DNA from: Hymenobacter cellulosivorans
GTDB taxonomy: Bacteria; Bacteroidota; Bacteroidia; Cytophagales; Hymenobacteraceae
Direction of reading: 5' to 3'
NCBI RefSeq assembly: GCF_022919135.1
Contig: NZ_CP095049.1
Span: 5,527,001 to 5,591,000, forward strand
DNA length: 64,000 bases
Both the position numbers and the translations under genes were made by a program. Shown here piece after piece: positions 15,597 to 23,402 of the stretch (the first letter of the stretch is position 1; each line of letters opens with the position of its first letter). The notes under the pieces were generated by a model. It worked only from the letters and a program-made list of their open reading frames with translations. It was not told the origin of the DNA and did no database searches.

Positions 15597-16655
15597 ATGG
15601 AACATCATCCTCTCAACGTGTTACTGCTGGGCTGGGATGAGGCGGCGCAGGCGGCCGCACCTCCTACCTCGCCGGCCCTGGATTTGTCGCGTCAGCTGGC
15701 CGAATACGGGCCCGTATCGGTTATCGTGCCCCAACTGCCCAACGCCGCCGCGCTGACTTCGGCCGACCAGGTTATTCGCCTGAATCTGTTGAGTGCGGCC
15801 CAGCTAGCCACTGCCGCTACCGCGCGGCGGTCGGCGTTGCCGGGCTCCTGGCAGGCGCCAGCCGCGCCTTACGTCGGGGCCAGCGTGCAATCGGTTGCCC
15901 CGGAATCAGCTAACCCCGAATCTGCCGCTACGGTGGCTGCCTTGCAGGGTACGGCCTCTACCCCTGCTTTGGCAGTGGTACAGGGAACGGCACTCCCCAG
16001 CCCTACTCCACCAGCTCCTACCGCGGCTCTTACTTCCCAGCAGAGCCTGCTGAATGAGGATATCTTTGCCGAGGCTACGAGCGAGCTGGGCCCCGAAGAA
16101 GCCGCCGCGCTTGACCAAGCTGCCGACAACCTGACGCTGCTAGCTACACAGGAAGATACAGCTCCCGTAACGCCCAGCCAGCAGCCCGTAGCAGCCACCC
16201 CGGCCGCCGAAAAAACGGCGGCTCAGGCTTCATTTGTGCAGGCCCTCAAAGCGCTGGACAATGCCGAAGACGGCGCCGACCTCAACTTTCGGGTAATTCA
16301 GTACGCCCGGTTTGCCACTCCCCTGGCCGGGAGTCAGCCGTTTGGGGTAGTATACGCGGCCGACTGGCACGCCTGGTTGGCGGCCCTGGAAATCCGGCAA
16401 CTCACGGGTCGGCCCCTGGTGCTGCACGTGCAAACGTTGGCCGCCGACCGGGACTCGCCGGCCGACCGGGGCTGGATTCTGGAGCTGGAACGCTTAGCTT
16501 TGCGCCGGGCCGACCTGGTGCTGGCCAATACCGACGCGCTGGCCCAGCGCCTGACGTCCTTTTACAACATTCCCGCGGCCCGAATCCGGGTAGTAGCCGC
16601 CGACGATACGGTGGCGCTTAACGACGCATTGACCCAGGTGAAGCCCCGCTCCTAA
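15597..16655 (+). CDS. truncated glycosyltransferase (starch synthase-like N-terminal domain)
   Basis: Starts at the ATG at 15597 (MEHHPLNVLLLGWDEAAQA). Residues 1-60 resemble the first strands of a GT-B enzyme. About residues 90-225 form an Ala/Thr/Pro-rich low-complexity insert. Residues 225-352 return to the fold (VVYAADWHAWLAALEIRQLTGRPLVLHVQTL, in parts; RRADLVLANTDALAQRL). The C-terminal nucleotide-sugar-binding domain is absent: the gene stops at about 350 residues where GT4/GT5 enzymes have a further 180-200. No frameshift is evident, so this seems a genuine short form, perhaps a regulatory or glucan-binding protein. It is divergent from GH31. Confidence 0.7.
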   Translation: MEHHPLNVLLLGWDEAAQAAAPPTSPALDLSRQLAEYGPVSVIVPQLPNAAALTSADQVIRLNLLSAAQLATAATARRSALPGSWQAPAAPYVGASVQSVAPESANPESAATVAALQGTASTPALAVVQGTALPSPTPPAPTAALTSQQSLLNEDIFAEATSELGPEEAAALDQAADNLTLLATQEDTAPVTPSQQPVAATPAAEKTAAQASFVQALKALDNAEDGADLNFRVIQYARFATPLAGSQPFGVVYAADWHAWLAALEIRQLTGRPLVLHVQTLAADRDSPADRGWILELERLALRRADLVLANTDALAQRLTSFYNIPAARIRVVAADDTVALNDALTQVKPRS

Positions 16656-16684
16656 CCGACTTGGTCCACCTTATTCCCTTTTTC

Positions 16685-17158
16685 ATGTCCGAATCTTTCG
16701 AACAACGCTTTACCGCCACTCTGGAGCTCGACGACACTGACGGTGGCGTACAGATCCTAATTCCGTTTGCCCCCGGCGAGACGTTTCAGCAGAAACCCCC
16801 GTTTCACGTGCGCGGCACCATCGACGGGTTTCCATTCCGGCTGACGCTGGTGCAGAACAAGGACGGCGAGTACATGCTGCCCGTGGGCAAGCAGATTCGT
16901 CGGGCCATCGACAAAACCTGGGGCCTACCAGTGGATGTGGTCATTCAACTCGACACCGAGGAAGCCTCGTTTGAGCTGCCCGAAGACCTGGCCCGGGCCC
17001 TGTCGCAGTCGGGCTACCGGCCCAAGTTCGACCAGCTGCCCTACCCCTACCGCCGCGAGTACGTGCAGTGGATTGAGCGCGCCAAGAAGCCCGAAACCCG
17101 GATGCGCCGTATCAAGGAGTCGGTGGAGCTGATTAGCGCGGGTAAAAAGCTAAACTAA
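16685..17158 (+). CDS. DUF1905 / YdeI-OmpD-associated domain protein
   Basis: A 157-residue soluble protein with an N-terminal DUF1905 beta-barrel (FTATLELDDTDGGVQILIPF, RGTIDGFPFRLTLVQ) and a C-terminal YdeI-type helical segment (LPYPYRREYVQWIERAKKPETR, in parts; RRIKESVELIS). The family is linked to bacteriocin or peptide resistance in some bacteria, but its biochemical role is unknown. The ATG at 16685 replaces an upstream one that would add eight residues. It lies 29 bases after the glycosyltransferase-like gene, probably co-transcribed. Confidence 0.88.
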   Translation: MSESFEQRFTATLELDDTDGGVQILIPFAPGETFQQKPPFHVRGTIDGFPFRLTLVQNKDGEYMLPVGKQIRRAIDKTWGLPVDVVIQLDTEEASFELPEDLARALSQSGYRPKFDQLPYPYRREYVQWIERAKKPETRMRRIKESVELISAGKKLN

Positions 17159-17175
17159 AAAGCTTGCTACAAGCT

Positions 17176-17217
17176 AACAAGCAAGGCCGTCACGCGTGAC
17201 GGCCTTGCTTGTTTTTT
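17176..17217. terminator. perfect 38-base palindromic terminator
   Basis: Bases 17176-17193 and 17196-17213 pair exactly around a 2-base loop, followed by TTTT. It is shared by the convergent DUF1905 and branching-enzyme genes. Confidence 0.9.
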
Positions 17218-17236
17218 AGTGGTAATAGCCTCCGGA

Positions 17237-19279
17237 CTACACTTTGGCCAGCACCAGGGCTGTGCGGTTCGTTACGTACAGACTCAGCTTGTTGACCTCG
17301 TCCTCCCGGAAGGTTTCGTAGATAAGCGAGTCGTCGACGCGCTGGAAGCCGCCGAACTGAGCCGCGTCGGAGGTGAGGATGATGCGGTAGCGGCCGGGCT
17401 GGGGCACGAAAAAGCGGTAGTCGAAGATGCTGCTGCTCACGTGGAAGTTGAAGATGAAAATCAGGCCGGCCCGCTCGAAAATCAGGACCTGGTTGGTGTT
17501 GTCCTGGTTGAGTTCCTTGGCCGGCGGAGCCGACAAGAGCCGGCGTTGTCGGGCCGTGGTGACCATGGCTTTATCGAAGGCCTGGAAGTACTGGTATTTC
17601 AGGTCGGGGTTGTCGGCCAACGACCATTGGCGGCGGGCGTGCTGGTAGCTCCAGTCGTTGCCCTGCCGCGGGAAGTCGACCCACTCGGGGTGACCAAATT
17701 CGTTGCCGATAAAGTTCAGATACGCCTCCCCGCCCAAAGCCAGAGTCAGCAGCCGGATCATCTTGTGCAAAGCTAGGCCCCGGGCCACAATGTCGCTGGG
17801 GTCGTCGCGGTGCATGTTATGGTACACGGCCGCGTCCATAAGCCAGTGGGCCAGCGTTTTGTCGCCAACCAGGGCCTGGTCGTGGCTTTCGGCGTAGGCT
17901 ACGGTTTTCTCGCCCAGGCGGCGGTTGGTAAGTGTGTACCACAGCTCGCCCAGGTTCCAGTCTTCGTCGCGCTTGTGCTTGAGCAGCTTAATCCAGTAAT
18001 CGGGAATGCCCATGCCCAGGCGGTAGTCGAAGCCGATGCCACCTTCGTGAATCGGGCGGCAGAGGCCGGGCATGCCGCTCATGTCTTCGGCTATGAGCAA
18101 GGCGCCGCGCTTGAGTTCGTGGACCAGCGTGGTGGCTAGTTGCAGGTACAAAACCGCGTCCTCGTCCACGTCGGGGCCGAAGTACTGGTCGTAGCTACCG
18201 AAGGCCACGCCCTCACCGTGGTGGTGGTAGAGCATGCTGGTCACCCCGTCGAAGCGGAAGCCGTCGAAGTGGAATTCCTCAAGCCAGTAGCGCAGGTTAC
18301 TCAATAAGAACTGCTGGACCTCAGGCTTGCTGTAATTGAACAGCTTGGAGTCCCAGCCGGGGTGGTTGCCCCGCTCGCCTTCGTGGAAATACTGCCCACC
18401 CGAGCCGTCGAAGTTGGCCAGGCCCTCGGCTTCGTTTTTCACGGCGTGAGAATGCACCACGTCGAGCAGCACGGCAATACCCCGGTTGTGGGCCTCATTA
18501 ATCAGGTGCTTGAGGTCTTCGGGCGTGCCGAAGCGGGACGAGGCAGCAAAAAAATTGGCGACGTGGTAGCCGAAGGAGCCATAATAAGGGTGCTCCATGA
18601 CGGCCATCAGCTGCACGCAGTTGTAGCCCAACTCCTGCACCCGCGGCAGCACTTTCTCGGCAAACTCGCGGTAGGTGCCCAGGCGGTGCTCCTCAGTGGC
18701 CATGCCCACATGGGCTTCGTAGATAAACGGCTCCCGGACGTAATTCTGAATACGGAATTTCTGGTCGGTCCAGGCAAACGGGGCTTCCGGGCGCCACACT
18801 TGGCCGGAAAAGTCCTTGGTATCGTCGTCTTGCACGGCGCGGCGCAGGGTGGCCGGCAGCCGGTCCTTGCCCCCGTTAGCAGCCCCCACGTGCACCTTGA
18901 AGCGGCTGCCGTGAGTCAGGCGGCCGGCATAGTCCTTGTCGGCCAGAAACGTTTCCCAGACGCCGTCGGGGCCCTGCTGCAAGGGGGTGGCGCCCCGGTC
19001 CCACTGGTTGAAGTCGCCAATCAGGGACAGGTAAGTAGCGGCCGGGGCCCATTCCCGGAACCAGTAGCCGCGGCGGCGGCCGTCGTAGGTGAGGCCCAGG
19101 CGCTGGTGGGCGGTGGCAAATTTGGCCAACGAGCCGCACTGGGCGGTAATATCGGCCAGGCGCTGCTCCAGGCGCTGCCGCCGGGCCTGCAATATAGGTT
19201 CGTAGGGAGCCAGCCAAGGGTCATTTTGCACCAGGGGCAGTTGGGGCTCGGGGGCCAGCGTCGAGGCAGAGGATTCCAT
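17237..19279 (-). CDS. glgB: 1,4-alpha-glucan branching enzyme, eukaryote-like GH13_8 type
   Basis: Makes alpha-1,6 branches in glycogen. After an N-terminal helical segment and CBM48 domain (GYWFREWAPAATYLSLIGDF), the GH13 barrel shows DVVHSHAV, FDGFRFDGVTSM with the nucleophile Asp, LIAEDMSGMP with the acid/base Glu, and AESHDQAL. Long matches such as LGYNCVQLMAVMEHPYYGSF and DEDAVLYLQLA are typical of the eukaryotic/GH13_8 branch rather than the longer enterobacterial enzyme. The start at 19279 (MESSASTLAP) gives 680 residues. A TAGATTTG box (19301-19308, minus strand) may be its -7 promoter element. No glgA or glgC is seen in the window. Confidence 0.95.
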   Translation of the reverse strand: MESSASTLAPEPQLPLVQNDPWLAPYEPILQARRQRLEQRLADITAQCGSLAKFATAHQRLGLTYDGRRRGYWFREWAPAATYLSLIGDFNQWDRGATPLQQGPDGVWETFLADKDYAGRLTHGSRFKVHVGAANGGKDRLPATLRRAVQDDDTKDFSGQVWRPEAPFAWTDQKFRIQNYVREPFIYEAHVGMATEEHRLGTYREFAEKVLPRVQELGYNCVQLMAVMEHPYYGSFGYHVANFFAASSRFGTPEDLKHLINEAHNRGIAVLLDVVHSHAVKNEAEGLANFDGSGGQYFHEGERGNHPGWDSKLFNYSKPEVQQFLLSNLRYWLEEFHFDGFRFDGVTSMLYHHHGEGVAFGSYDQYFGPDVDEDAVLYLQLATTLVHELKRGALLIAEDMSGMPGLCRPIHEGGIGFDYRLGMGIPDYWIKLLKHKRDEDWNLGELWYTLTNRRLGEKTVAYAESHDQALVGDKTLAHWLMDAAVYHNMHRDDPSDIVARGLALHKMIRLLTLALGGEAYLNFIGNEFGHPEWVDFPRQGNDWSYQHARRQWSLADNPDLKYQYFQAFDKAMVTTARQRRLLSAPPAKELNQDNTNQVLIFERAGLIFIFNFHVSSSIFDYRFFVPQPGRYRIILTSDAAQFGGFQRVDDSLIYETFREDEVNKLSLYVTNRTALVLAKV

Positions 19280-19579
19280 AGCAACGGGAGAGGTTGAAGC
19301 CAAATCTACGATTCCCGGCTTAGGAATGGCTGGGCCGACGCAAGGTAGCACTACGCGGGTTCTGGTTTTAATGCCCGCCCTCACGGCCTTTTTTACTGCT
19401 TACACCCGGCTGCTGGGGCGAGCCTATAGCCAGCACCTGCTCGGCCTTCTTGTTGGTTATTCTATAAAAGTAAAGAATAGACAACAAGCCGAAGTACCCG
19501 GCCTGCCACCAGCGGACGATATAGCCGGGGCAAATAGTACTGCGGGGCTATATTCGCCGCTTAACCAGTCCCGCGCCCG
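19280..19579. other. intergenic region between divergent genes
   Basis: This 300-base gap holds the -7-like TAGATTTG for glgB and a small inverted repeat, TATTCT and AGAATA, around 19458-19480 that might be an operator. No gene was supported. Confidence 0.4.
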
Positions 19580-20359
19580 ATGAAAAGAATACACCTGTTT
19601 GAACTGGAGGACTTTGCCTGGTTTCCCGGTTGGCTGCGCACCTGCCTCACCCGGCTGATGGTGGTGATGCACCGCGCCCTTGGCTCACCCGAGGAGCTAA
19701 CCAAACTCGTGGCCCAGGCCTTGGCCCACAGCCGCCAGCCAGCCCTTGTAGACCTCTGCTCGGGCAGTGGCGGCCCTATGCTGGAGGTGTTGGCAAACCT
19801 GCGGCAATCGGGCAGTCCGTACCTGACCCTGGTGCTGACTGACTTGTATCCCAACGCCGAAGTTGCTGCCGCACTAAACAGCGCCAATACGCCCAGCCTT
19901 TCCTACCGCACTACGCCCGTGGACGCCAGCCGCGTGGGAGCCGACTTGCCTGGCGTACGGACCATGACGGGCAGCTTCCACCACATGCGGCCGGCGCTGG
20001 CCCGGGCTATTCTGCAAAACGCCCGCGACAGTCGGCAGCCCATCTGCATCTATGAAATGAGCGACAACAGCCTGCCCACGGCCATCTGGTGGGTTTCTCT
20101 GCCGCTCATCTTTCTAATGGCCTTTTTCCTCACGCCCTTTGCCCGGCCCCTCACGTGGCGGCAGCTGGTCTTTACCTACCTACTTCCAATTATTCCGCTG
20201 TGCTTTGCCTGGGATGGAGCTGTTTCCAACGTCCGCACCTACACTCTGCAGGATATGGACGAGTTGCTGGCCGGCCTCGAAACCGAAGGCTACACCTGGG
20301 AAAAAGGCCGGATTACGGGCCGGGGCAACAAGCTCTACTTGCTGGGCCTGCCTACCTAA
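19580..20359 (+). CDS. class I methyltransferase-like protein with membrane hairpin
   Basis: The N-terminal half looks like a Rossmann SAM-methyltransferase: motif I is VDLCSGSGGPML and a later acidic strand is LVLTDLYPNAE. Residues about 165-215 contain two hydrophobic segments (IWWVSLPLIFLMAFFL and LVFTYLLPIIPLCFAW) that would anchor it in the membrane. The C-terminus ends soluble (WEKGRITGRGNKLYLLGLP). The substrate is unknown. Membrane helices inside a methyltransferase fold are uncommon, so it may act on a lipid or quinone-like compound; this is inference. It precedes the gamma-glutamyltransferase gene by 108 bases. Confidence 0.72.
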   Translation: MKRIHLFELEDFAWFPGWLRTCLTRLMVVMHRALGSPEELTKLVAQALAHSRQPALVDLCSGSGGPMLEVLANLRQSGSPYLTLVLTDLYPNAEVAAALNSANTPSLSYRTTPVDASRVGADLPGVRTMTGSFHHMRPALARAILQNARDSRQPICIYEMSDNSLPTAIWWVSLPLIFLMAFFLTPFARPLTWRQLVFTYLLPIIPLCFAWDGAVSNVRTYTLQDMDELLAGLETEGYTWEKGRITGRGNKLYLLGLPT

Positions 20360-20467
20360 CGAACTGCTTTGGGCGGCAGCAGAAGTCCTGGGGAGAAGAC
20401 CGACGTATTGCTGGTAGTACGCGGGCCAAGCCGCGTTTTTTGCCGCCGACAGTTCTATCTTCACCAG

Positions 20468-22264
20468 ATGAACTCTCGCCTTTCCCTGCTCGCCCTGGCG
20501 GCGCTGCTGTCCTGCTCCCGAGCCTCTGCCCCCACAACTACTGCTTCTACTACCCCGGCGCCCCAAGCCCTGGGCGTAACGGCGGCCAAGGCTATGGTCG
20601 TTTCGGCTCACCCGGCCGCCTCGCGCATCGGGCTGGAAATTCTGCAAAAAGGCGGCAATGCCTACGACGCGGCCGTAGCGGTGCAGTTTGCCCTGGCCGT
20701 GGCCTTGCCGGTAGCGGGTAATATTGGCGGGGGCGGGTTTCTGCTGTACCGCGGCGCCGACGGGCAGGAAGGCGCCCTGGATTTCCGGGAAACGGCCCCC
20801 GCCGCCGCCTCCCGCGACATGTACCTGGATAAGCAGGGCAACGTGGTGCCGGATCTGAGCACGGCGGGCCACCTGGCCGTGGGTGTGCCCGGCACCGTGG
20901 CCGGCATGGTGGCTCTGCACCAGAAACTGGGTAAGCTTAGCTGGGCCGAAGTGGTGCAGCCCGCCGTGGATTTGGCCAGAAAAGGCGTAGTGCTGACTCC
21001 CAAAGAAGCAGCGGGCCTCAACGGCACCCAGTTTATTACAACCCCGATTGTGACATCCCCAGCATTTCAGCACCTTACGAGGGAAGCCAACGGCTCAATT
21101 AGCGGGGAAGTACTGCCTCAAAGGAATTATCCGGCTAACCCATACAAACAGCCAGGCCGCACCTGGCAGCCCGGCGACACTATCCACTATGCCGAGCTGG
21201 CCCAGACGCTAAGCCGCATCCGGAGCAAGGGCCGGGCCGGTTTTTACGAGGGCGAGACGGCCGAATTGCTGGTAGCCGAAATGCTGCGGGGCAGAGGAAT
21301 TATTACGAAGGAAGACCTCAAGAGCTACCAGCCCAAGTGGCGCACCCCGTTGCACGGCCGGTACCGAGGCTACGACGTGCTGACGTTTCCGCCGCCCAGC
21401 TCGGGCGGGGTGGCCTTGCTGCAAATGCTGCAGATGCTGGAACCCTACAACCTGAAAAAAGCCGGCTGGCACTCGCCCCAGGCCACGCACTGGATGACCG
21501 AAGCCCAGCGCCGCGTGTATGCCGACCGCGCTACCTACCTCGGCGACCCGGATTTTGGCCGAGTGCCGGTGGCGCGGTTGCTCGATAAAAGCTACAATAC
21601 CCAGCGTATGGCTTCTACCCTGCCCCACCGCGCCACGCCCAGCAAAGCCCTAACCGCTGGCCCTGGCCTGCCCGCCTACGAGAGTGACCAGACCACCCAC
21701 TACAGCATCGTGGACGCCCAGGGCAATGCGGTGAGCTGCACGACCACGCTCAACGGGGCCTACGGCAGCAAAGTGGTGGTGGCCGGGGCGGGCTTTCTGC
21801 TCAACAATGAAATGGATGACTTCTCCTCGAAGGCCGGCGTACCCAACGCCTACGGGCTGGTAGGCGGCACGGCCAACGCTATTACGCCGGGCAAACGGAT
21901 GCTGTCCTCGATGACGCCGGCTATTCTCTCGCGCAACGGCAAGCTGCAACTAGTAGTAGGCACGCCCGGCGGCAGCACCATTATTACCAGTGTGCTGCAA
22001 GCCATTCTGCACGTCATCGACTACGACATGAGCATGCAGCAGGCCGTGAGCGTGCCCCGCCTGCACCACCAGTGGCTACCCGACTACATTGACGTAGAGC
22101 AGGATGCCCTGACGCCGGCCACCACGGATTCGCTGCAACGGCGCGGCTACACCTTGCACCCGCGCGGCGCCTGGGGCCGCATTGACGCCATCCGCATTCT
22201 GCCCAACGGCCACCTCGAAGGCGGTGCCGACCCCCGCGGCGACGATACGGCCCTGGGGTATTAA
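20468..22264 (+). CDS. ggt: gamma-glutamyltransferase, lipoprotein form
   Basis: Cleaves gamma-glutamyl bonds of glutathione and transfers or hydrolyses the glutamyl group in the periplasm. The autoproteolytic site is DQTTHYSIVD, where the second Thr becomes the catalytic N-terminus of the small subunit. GNIGGGGFLLYR and GGSTIITSVLQ are characteristic. The ATG at 20468 yields a signal ending in the lipobox LLSC, so the enzyme is probably lipid-anchored. Its 598 residues suit the family. A hairpin terminator follows within the repeat region. Confidence 0.94.
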   Translation: MNSRLSLLALAALLSCSRASAPTTTASTTPAPQALGVTAAKAMVVSAHPAASRIGLEILQKGGNAYDAAVAVQFALAVALPVAGNIGGGGFLLYRGADGQEGALDFRETAPAAASRDMYLDKQGNVVPDLSTAGHLAVGVPGTVAGMVALHQKLGKLSWAEVVQPAVDLARKGVVLTPKEAAGLNGTQFITTPIVTSPAFQHLTREANGSISGEVLPQRNYPANPYKQPGRTWQPGDTIHYAELAQTLSRIRSKGRAGFYEGETAELLVAEMLRGRGIITKEDLKSYQPKWRTPLHGRYRGYDVLTFPPPSSGGVALLQMLQMLEPYNLKKAGWHSPQATHWMTEAQRRVYADRATYLGDPDFGRVPVARLLDKSYNTQRMASTLPHRATPSKALTAGPGLPAYESDQTTHYSIVDAQGNAVSCTTTLNGAYGSKVVVAGAGFLLNNEMDDFSSKAGVPNAYGLVGGTANAITPGKRMLSSMTPAILSRNGKLQLVVGTPGGSTIITSVLQAILHVIDYDMSMQQAVSVPRLHHQWLPDYIDVEQDALTPATTDSLQRRGYTLHPRGAWGRIDAIRILPNGHLEGGADPRGDDTALGY

Positions 22265-22320
22265 GTGAAATTGTGAATTAGTGAAATGGTGAGTTGTCGT
22301 TCTGTCCGTTTCTCTCCTCT

Positions 22321-22476
22321 GTCATCCTGAGGCGCAGCTAAAGGAGCTTCCTCACCTACCCCACTGCTTCTACTACCAACGTAAAAAAGCCCTTTACCAG
22401 CAGCTGGTAAAGGGCTTTTGCGTTTATGGAGCCTTGTCATTGAGGCTGAAAGGTTCTTCGCTCTGCTCAGGATGAC
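22321..22476. repeat. nested palindromic repeat (outer GTCATCCTGA arms, inner AGCCCTTTACC hairpin)
   Basis: The left arm begins GTCATCCTGAGGCGCAGC (22321) and the right arm ends GCTCTGCTCAGGATGAC (near 22475), forming a loose inverted repeat. Inside lies a near-perfect hairpin, AAAAGCCCTTTACCAG (22385-22400) with CTGGTAAAGGGCTTTT (22404-22419). The same two modules recur in a larger nested element at 50663-50897. Confidence 0.7.
22385..22419. terminator. hairpin terminator after ggt
   Basis: Sixteen-base arms around CAG, with A and T runs on each side, so it can end transcription from ggt and from the convergent small gene. Confidence 0.85.
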
Positions 22477-22499
22477 ACACCCAGGGAGTAGCTTCAGAA

Positions 22500-22853
22500 C
22501 TACGCCTGGTCAGCGGGCTTGAGCTGGCGGGCGGCGTTGGCCAGGGCCTGCCCCAGCAGGTTGAGGCGGGTGGCAATGGATTCGGTCTGGGAGTCGGCGG
22601 CGCCGGTGACCTGCTCACCCAGGGTAAACAGGGAGCTGCCGATGCTGTCCACGTCGTTGTTGTTGATGTGCTGCTGCAGGCTGCGCAACTCCTGGAGTAT
22701 TTCCGAGTGCACGGCTTCCCCGCTGTGGCTCAGGGTACGAATCCAGTCCTGAATATTGCTTAGGCCCTCGGTGCTGGCTTCCTGAATATTGCCGTTGAGG
22801 ACGTTGATGGCGGCGTTGAGGTGGTTTTCGGGGTTATCAGTTGGCGTGGCCAT
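22500..22853 (-). CDS. small all-helical protein, 117 aa
   Basis: A soluble, acidic, heptad-rich protein (MATPTDNPENHLNAAINVL; LQQHINNNDVDSIGSSLFTL; GQALANAARQLKPADQA). It lacks a signal peptide and membrane segment. It resembles the adjacent gene at 22893-23282 in length, spacing of Leu/Ala and the ending L-x-x-LGQ-x-L-x-x-AA-x-x-LK, so the two are probably paralogues. Function is not recognised. The frame and its clean boundaries support a real gene. Confidence 0.7.
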   Translation of the reverse strand: MATPTDNPENHLNAAINVLNGNIQEASTEGLSNIQDWIRTLSHSGEAVHSEILQELRSLQQHINNNDVDSIGSSLFTLGEQVTGAADSQTESIATRLNLLGQALANAARQLKPADQA

Positions 22854-22892
22854 GCGGTAGGGTTTTGGTGGAAAGAGTGAGGTAAGCGGCCG

Positions 22893-23282
22893 CTAGGCTA
22901 CTAGCGACTTAAGGTTGCCGGCGGCCATAATCAGCAGCTGGCCCAGGTGGCGCAGCTGGTCGCCGATGCCGTTGTGCAGGTGGGGTCCGGCCCAGTCGTG
23001 GGTGTTGCTGGCGGCGCGGGAAGCCTGCTCGCCCAGGCGCTGCATCAGGGCGGCAGCTCCGGCCCGGTCGCCGTTTTGCAGGTAGCCTTTCAGCTGGCCC
23101 AGCTCCCCGGCGGCGGCTTGCAGCACGGCGCTGTTGGAGTTTTGCAGCTGCGGGCCCCAGCTGTCCAGAATCGGAATCAGGCCGCTGGGGTCGTGGGCAA
23201 AGGTGTGGTTGTTGAACAGGTCGCTCAACGAGAGGTTGGTGGAATAGAGGTGGTCGTTGAGGTTGTCGGAGGAAAGGGCCAT
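22893..23282 (-). CDS. small all-helical protein, paralogue of its neighbour, 129 aa
   Basis: The ATG at 23282 (MALSSDNLNDHLYSTNLS) was chosen because the upstream extension overlaps the divergent GH31 promoter region. The product is helical with no signal or transmembrane segment. Its C-terminus (HLGQLLIMAAGNLKSLVA) matches the pattern of the 22500-22853 product (LLGQALANAARQLK). The two genes are 39 bases apart and likely form an operon. No known domain is recognised. Confidence 0.7.
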   Translation of the reverse strand: MALSSDNLNDHLYSTNLSLSDLFNNHTFAHDPSGLIPILDSWGPQLQNSNSAVLQAAAGELGQLKGYLQNGDRAGAAALMQRLGEQASRAASNTHDWAGPHLHNGIGDQLRHLGQLLIMAAGNLKSLVA

Positions 23283-23402
23283 GGTCGTAGGAATTGGGGG
23301 TTGAGCTTTTCTGTACGGGCCGGGCGCGCACGTCGTTGCTGCGGGGGCTTGGGCGAGCTTTACCCAACGGCGTATCTTGGCGGCTTCATTTGCTCTGCCG
23401 TT

